Part shown: piece by piece, positions 62,173-64,000 of the stretch
Position numbering within the stretch: the first letter of the stretch is position 1
Layout of the letters: every line of letters starts with the position of its first letter
DNA from: Chryseobacterium gallinarum
GTDB taxonomy: Bacteria > Bacteroidota > Bacteroidia > Flavobacteriales > Weeksellaceae
NCBI RefSeq assembly: GCF_001021975.1
Contig: NZ_CP009928.1
Location: 3,290,001 to 3,354,000, forward strand
Length of the DNA stretch: 64,000 nt
Direction: 5' to 3'
Position numbers and translations under genes: made by a program
Notes under the pieces: model-generated
The model's database searches: none
What the model was told of the DNA's origin: nothing
Seen by the model: only the letters and a program-made list of their open reading frames with translations

Positions 62173-63627
62173 ATGGATGAAAATTTAATGATGATATGGC
62201 AGAGGTGTCTTCAGTTTATGCGTGATAATTTGAACGCGGCTGAGGATAATTCTGATTTAAAAAAGCTTGAAAAATCTTTTGATTTATTGTTTGATAAAGT
62301 ACAGCCATTTTCATTGGTTGATAACAACCTGACCTTGATGGTTCCCAGTGATTTCTATAAAGAATATATAGAAGACAATTACTTATCGCTTCTTTCAGCA
62401 GCCCTGAAAAAAAATATTGGAAAAGGCGTTAAATTATGGTATTCAGTAATGGAAAACAGGCCAAGTGGACTGGAGAAACCTGTTACCATGAATATGAAAG
62501 GAAAAAGTGTACCGACTCCTAAAGTGCAGGAGACGATGCCGCAAGGATTCTCATCCAATATTGTAAATCCGTTTGTAGTGCCGGGAATCAAGAAAGTAAA
62601 TATTGATTCTAATTTGAAGGCCGACTTCTCTTTCGATAATTATGTGGAAGGAGAAAGTAATAAATTTGCCGCTACGGTTGCAAGATCAATCGCAAAAAGA
62701 CCCGGTGCAACAGCTTTTAACCCGTTATTTTTATATGGAGGTTATGGAGTAGGGAAAACCCACTTAGGCCAGGCGGTAGGACTGGAAGTAAAAAACCAGT
62801 TTCCTGATAAGGTAGTTCTTTATTTGTCTTCAGAGAAATTTATCCAGCAATTCATCTCTGCTGCGAAAGCTCATAAGCAGACAGAATTTGCCAACTTCTA
62901 CCAGATGGTGGATGTATTGATTATTGATGATATCCAGTTCTTATCCGGAAAATCTGCTACTCAGGACAGTTTCTTCCATATTTTTGATCACCTGCATCAA
63001 AATGGAAAACAAATTATCCTTACGTCAGATAAAGCGCCTGCTGACATCATGGATATTCAGGACAGAATTGTTTCCCGTTTCAAATGGGGACTTTCTGCAG
63101 AAATCAAATCTCCTGACCTTACTACACGGAAGAAAATTATTGAGAATAAACTGAGCAGGGACGGAATTGTTCTTCCTGATGATATGCTTGAGTTCCTTGC
63201 TGCAGAAGCTAAAACCAATGTAAGAGAACTTATCGGGATTATTAACTCTGTGATTGCTTATTCTACTATTTATAAAACAGATCTTAGCTTAGAATTATTA
63301 AAAGAGACTATTAATAAGATTGCTGCCAATCAAAAGAAAATTATCAATATTCCTTATATACAGGAAGTTGTTTGTGATTATTTCGGGATCAAAAAAGAGC
63401 AGCTTTTATCTAAAACAAGAAAAAGAGAAATTGCGCTTCCAAGACAGCTGGCTATGTATTTTTCAAAAGAATTTACCAACGCTACCTTTACCAAAATTGG
63501 TGAAGAAATGGGAGGAAAAGACCATTCTACTGTAATGTATGCCTGTGATACCATCAAGGATGTATCAAAAATTGATAAAGAAGTCAAGAAGTATGTAAAA
63601 GACCTTACAGAAAGAATCAAAAGTTAG
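62173..63627 (+). CDS. dnaA: Chromosomal replication initiator protein DnaA
   Basis: Binds oriC and opens it. The 484 residues have domain I (MIWQRCLQFMRDNL), a linker, the AAA+ domain with Walker A GGYGVGKTHLGQA and Walker B VDVLIIDDIQFLSGK, sensor segment RFKWGLSAEI, and the DNA-binding signature MGGKDHSTVMYACDTI. No cluster of DnaA boxes was found in the flanking sequence. Confidence 0.97.
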   Translation: MDENLMMIWQRCLQFMRDNLNAAEDNSDLKKLEKSFDLLFDKVQPFSLVDNNLTLMVPSDFYKEYIEDNYLSLLSAALKKNIGKGVKLWYSVMENRPSGLEKPVTMNMKGKSVPTPKVQETMPQGFSSNIVNPFVVPGIKKVNIDSNLKADFSFDNYVEGESNKFAATVARSIAKRPGATAFNPLFLYGGYGVGKTHLGQAVGLEVKNQFPDKVVLYLSSEKFIQQFISAAKAHKQTEFANFYQMVDVLIIDDIQFLSGKSATQDSFFHIFDHLHQNGKQIILTSDKAPADIMDIQDRIVSRFKWGLSAEIKSPDLTTRKKIIENKLSRDGIVLPDDMLEFLAAEAKTNVRELIGIINSVIAYSTIYKTDLSLELLKETINKIAANQKKIINIPYIQEVVCDYFGIKKEQLLSKTRKREIALPRQLAMYFSKEFTNATFTKIGEEMGGKDHSTVMYACDTIKDVSKIDKEVKKYVKDLTERIKS

Positions 63628-63688
63628 GAAATAATAGTTTAGTTGAAATAGAAAAGTGGAGAATAGTTTTTATTCTTCATTTTTTATT

Positions 63689-63696
63689 TAGTTTTG
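63689..63696 (+). promoter_or_regulatory. Proximal promoter element of the phosphatase gene
   Basis: TAGTTTTG matches TAnnTTTG, 60 bases before the ATG. A short hairpin (AAAGGC/GCCTTT) follows at about 63707-63723. No TTG partner is seen. Confidence 0.4.
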
Positions 63697-63755
63697 TCAG
63701 GATAAAAAGGCTTGTAGGCCTTTGTTTCCTACTTTTAAATAGCAAAAGATAAAAT

Positions 63756-64000
63756 ATGAATATATTAATGATCTGTTTAGGAAATATATGCAGAAGCCCT
63801 TTGGCAGAGGGAATTATGAAAACCAAGGTTCCGGCTGATTTTCTGGTAGATTCTGCAGGAACCATTTCATTACATGAAGGGGAGCATCCTGATAAAAGGG
63901 CAATTAAGACAGCTGCCAATCATGGTATTGATATTTCCAGTCAAAGATCAAGACCGATCAACAGGAGAGACTTTGAAATCTTCGATAAAATATACTGTAT
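63756..64000 (+). CDS. Low-molecular-weight protein-tyrosine phosphatase, cut by the window edge
   Basis: The first 81 codons and part of the next are present. The start MNILMICLGNICRSPLAEG contains the P-loop CxxxxxR-S (Cys7, CLGNICRS) of the LMW-PTP family. VDSAGTISLHEGEHPDKRA and SQRSRPINRRDFEIFDKIYC follow as expected. The C-terminal DP acid lies past the edge. Related enzymes also reduce arsenate, but the P-loop here is of phosphatase type. Confidence 0.92.
   Translation, partial: MNILMICLGNICRSPLAEGIMKTKVPADFLVDSAGTISLHEGEHPDKRAIKTAANHGIDISSQRSRPINRRDFEIFDKIYC

Overview
The window looks like chromosome of a Flavobacteriia member, most probably Chryseobacterium or a close relative in the Weeksellaceae. 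The reasons are AT-rich DNA, little Shine-Dalgarno sequence, and promoters of the Bacteroidetes type (TTG, 18-22 bases, TAnnTTTG). Gene content agrees: a PorT-type type IX secretion protein, a GLPGLI protein, NAD-dependent SDR-type threonine dehydrogenase, RNase Y beside zapA and a 6S-like RNA, and a secreted protein-glutaminase whose mature part closely resembles the Chryseobacterium enzyme. These assignments come from reading motifs and remembered family features; no database search was run. No rRNA, tRNA, prophage or CRISPR array was seen.

Layout. 1-1.4 kb: an organic-peroxide unit (nitroreductase, ohrR, truncated ohr) with a palindromic operator on its promoter. 1.5-4.8 kb: an SDR enzyme, a small lipoprotein, protein-glutaminase and lipB. 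4.8-13.1 kb: the whole tryptophan pathway on the minus strand in the order trpL-E-G-D-C-F-[REP transposase and repeats]-[GNAT]-B-A. It is preceded by a leader peptide with three consecutive Trp codons and an attenuator hairpin. 13.1-20.8 kb: a membrane protein, a cupin lipoprotein, a lipoprotein/cytochrome c/rlmF unit, lysS, and a cydAB-ClbS-like unit. 21-32.8 kb: gyrB, a DUF3298 lipoprotein, a lipid kinase, dctA, ggt, threonine dehydrogenase, a degenerate polysaccharide deacetylase, a phosphoesterase and a KAS III enzyme. 32.9-38.9 kb: a forward block with ubiE-porT, a coiled-coil gene-zapA-6S RNA-rny, and an MFS transporter. 38.9-47.2 kb: accessory DNA with two tandem Cys-rich double-glycine peptides, a YeiH/LysR pair, a fluoride riboswitch with a CLC-F antiporter, a serine hydrolase, a GLPGLI protein and a third double-glycine peptide. 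47.2-64 kb: mostly housekeeping genes (gcvT, idi, serA, mscL, nnr, lgt, yidD, rarA, pheA, dnaA), a DUF2339 membrane protein and a truncated low-molecular-weight phosphatase gene at the right edge.

The points of most interest are four. (1) The trp operon has classic ribosome-mediated attenuation signals yet is interrupted by a REP/RAYT module, one hairpin of which forms the 3' end of trpF. (2) Three orphan double-glycine leader peptides are present, two as a tandem duplicated pair with identical Cys spacing. (3) A fluoride riboswitch with its promoter and expression platform precedes a CLC-F gene. (4) A polysaccharide deacetylase homologue has lost its catalytic and metal-binding residues. Several reading frames start at TTG, and some promoters sit so close to the start codon that near-leaderless mRNAs are expected.
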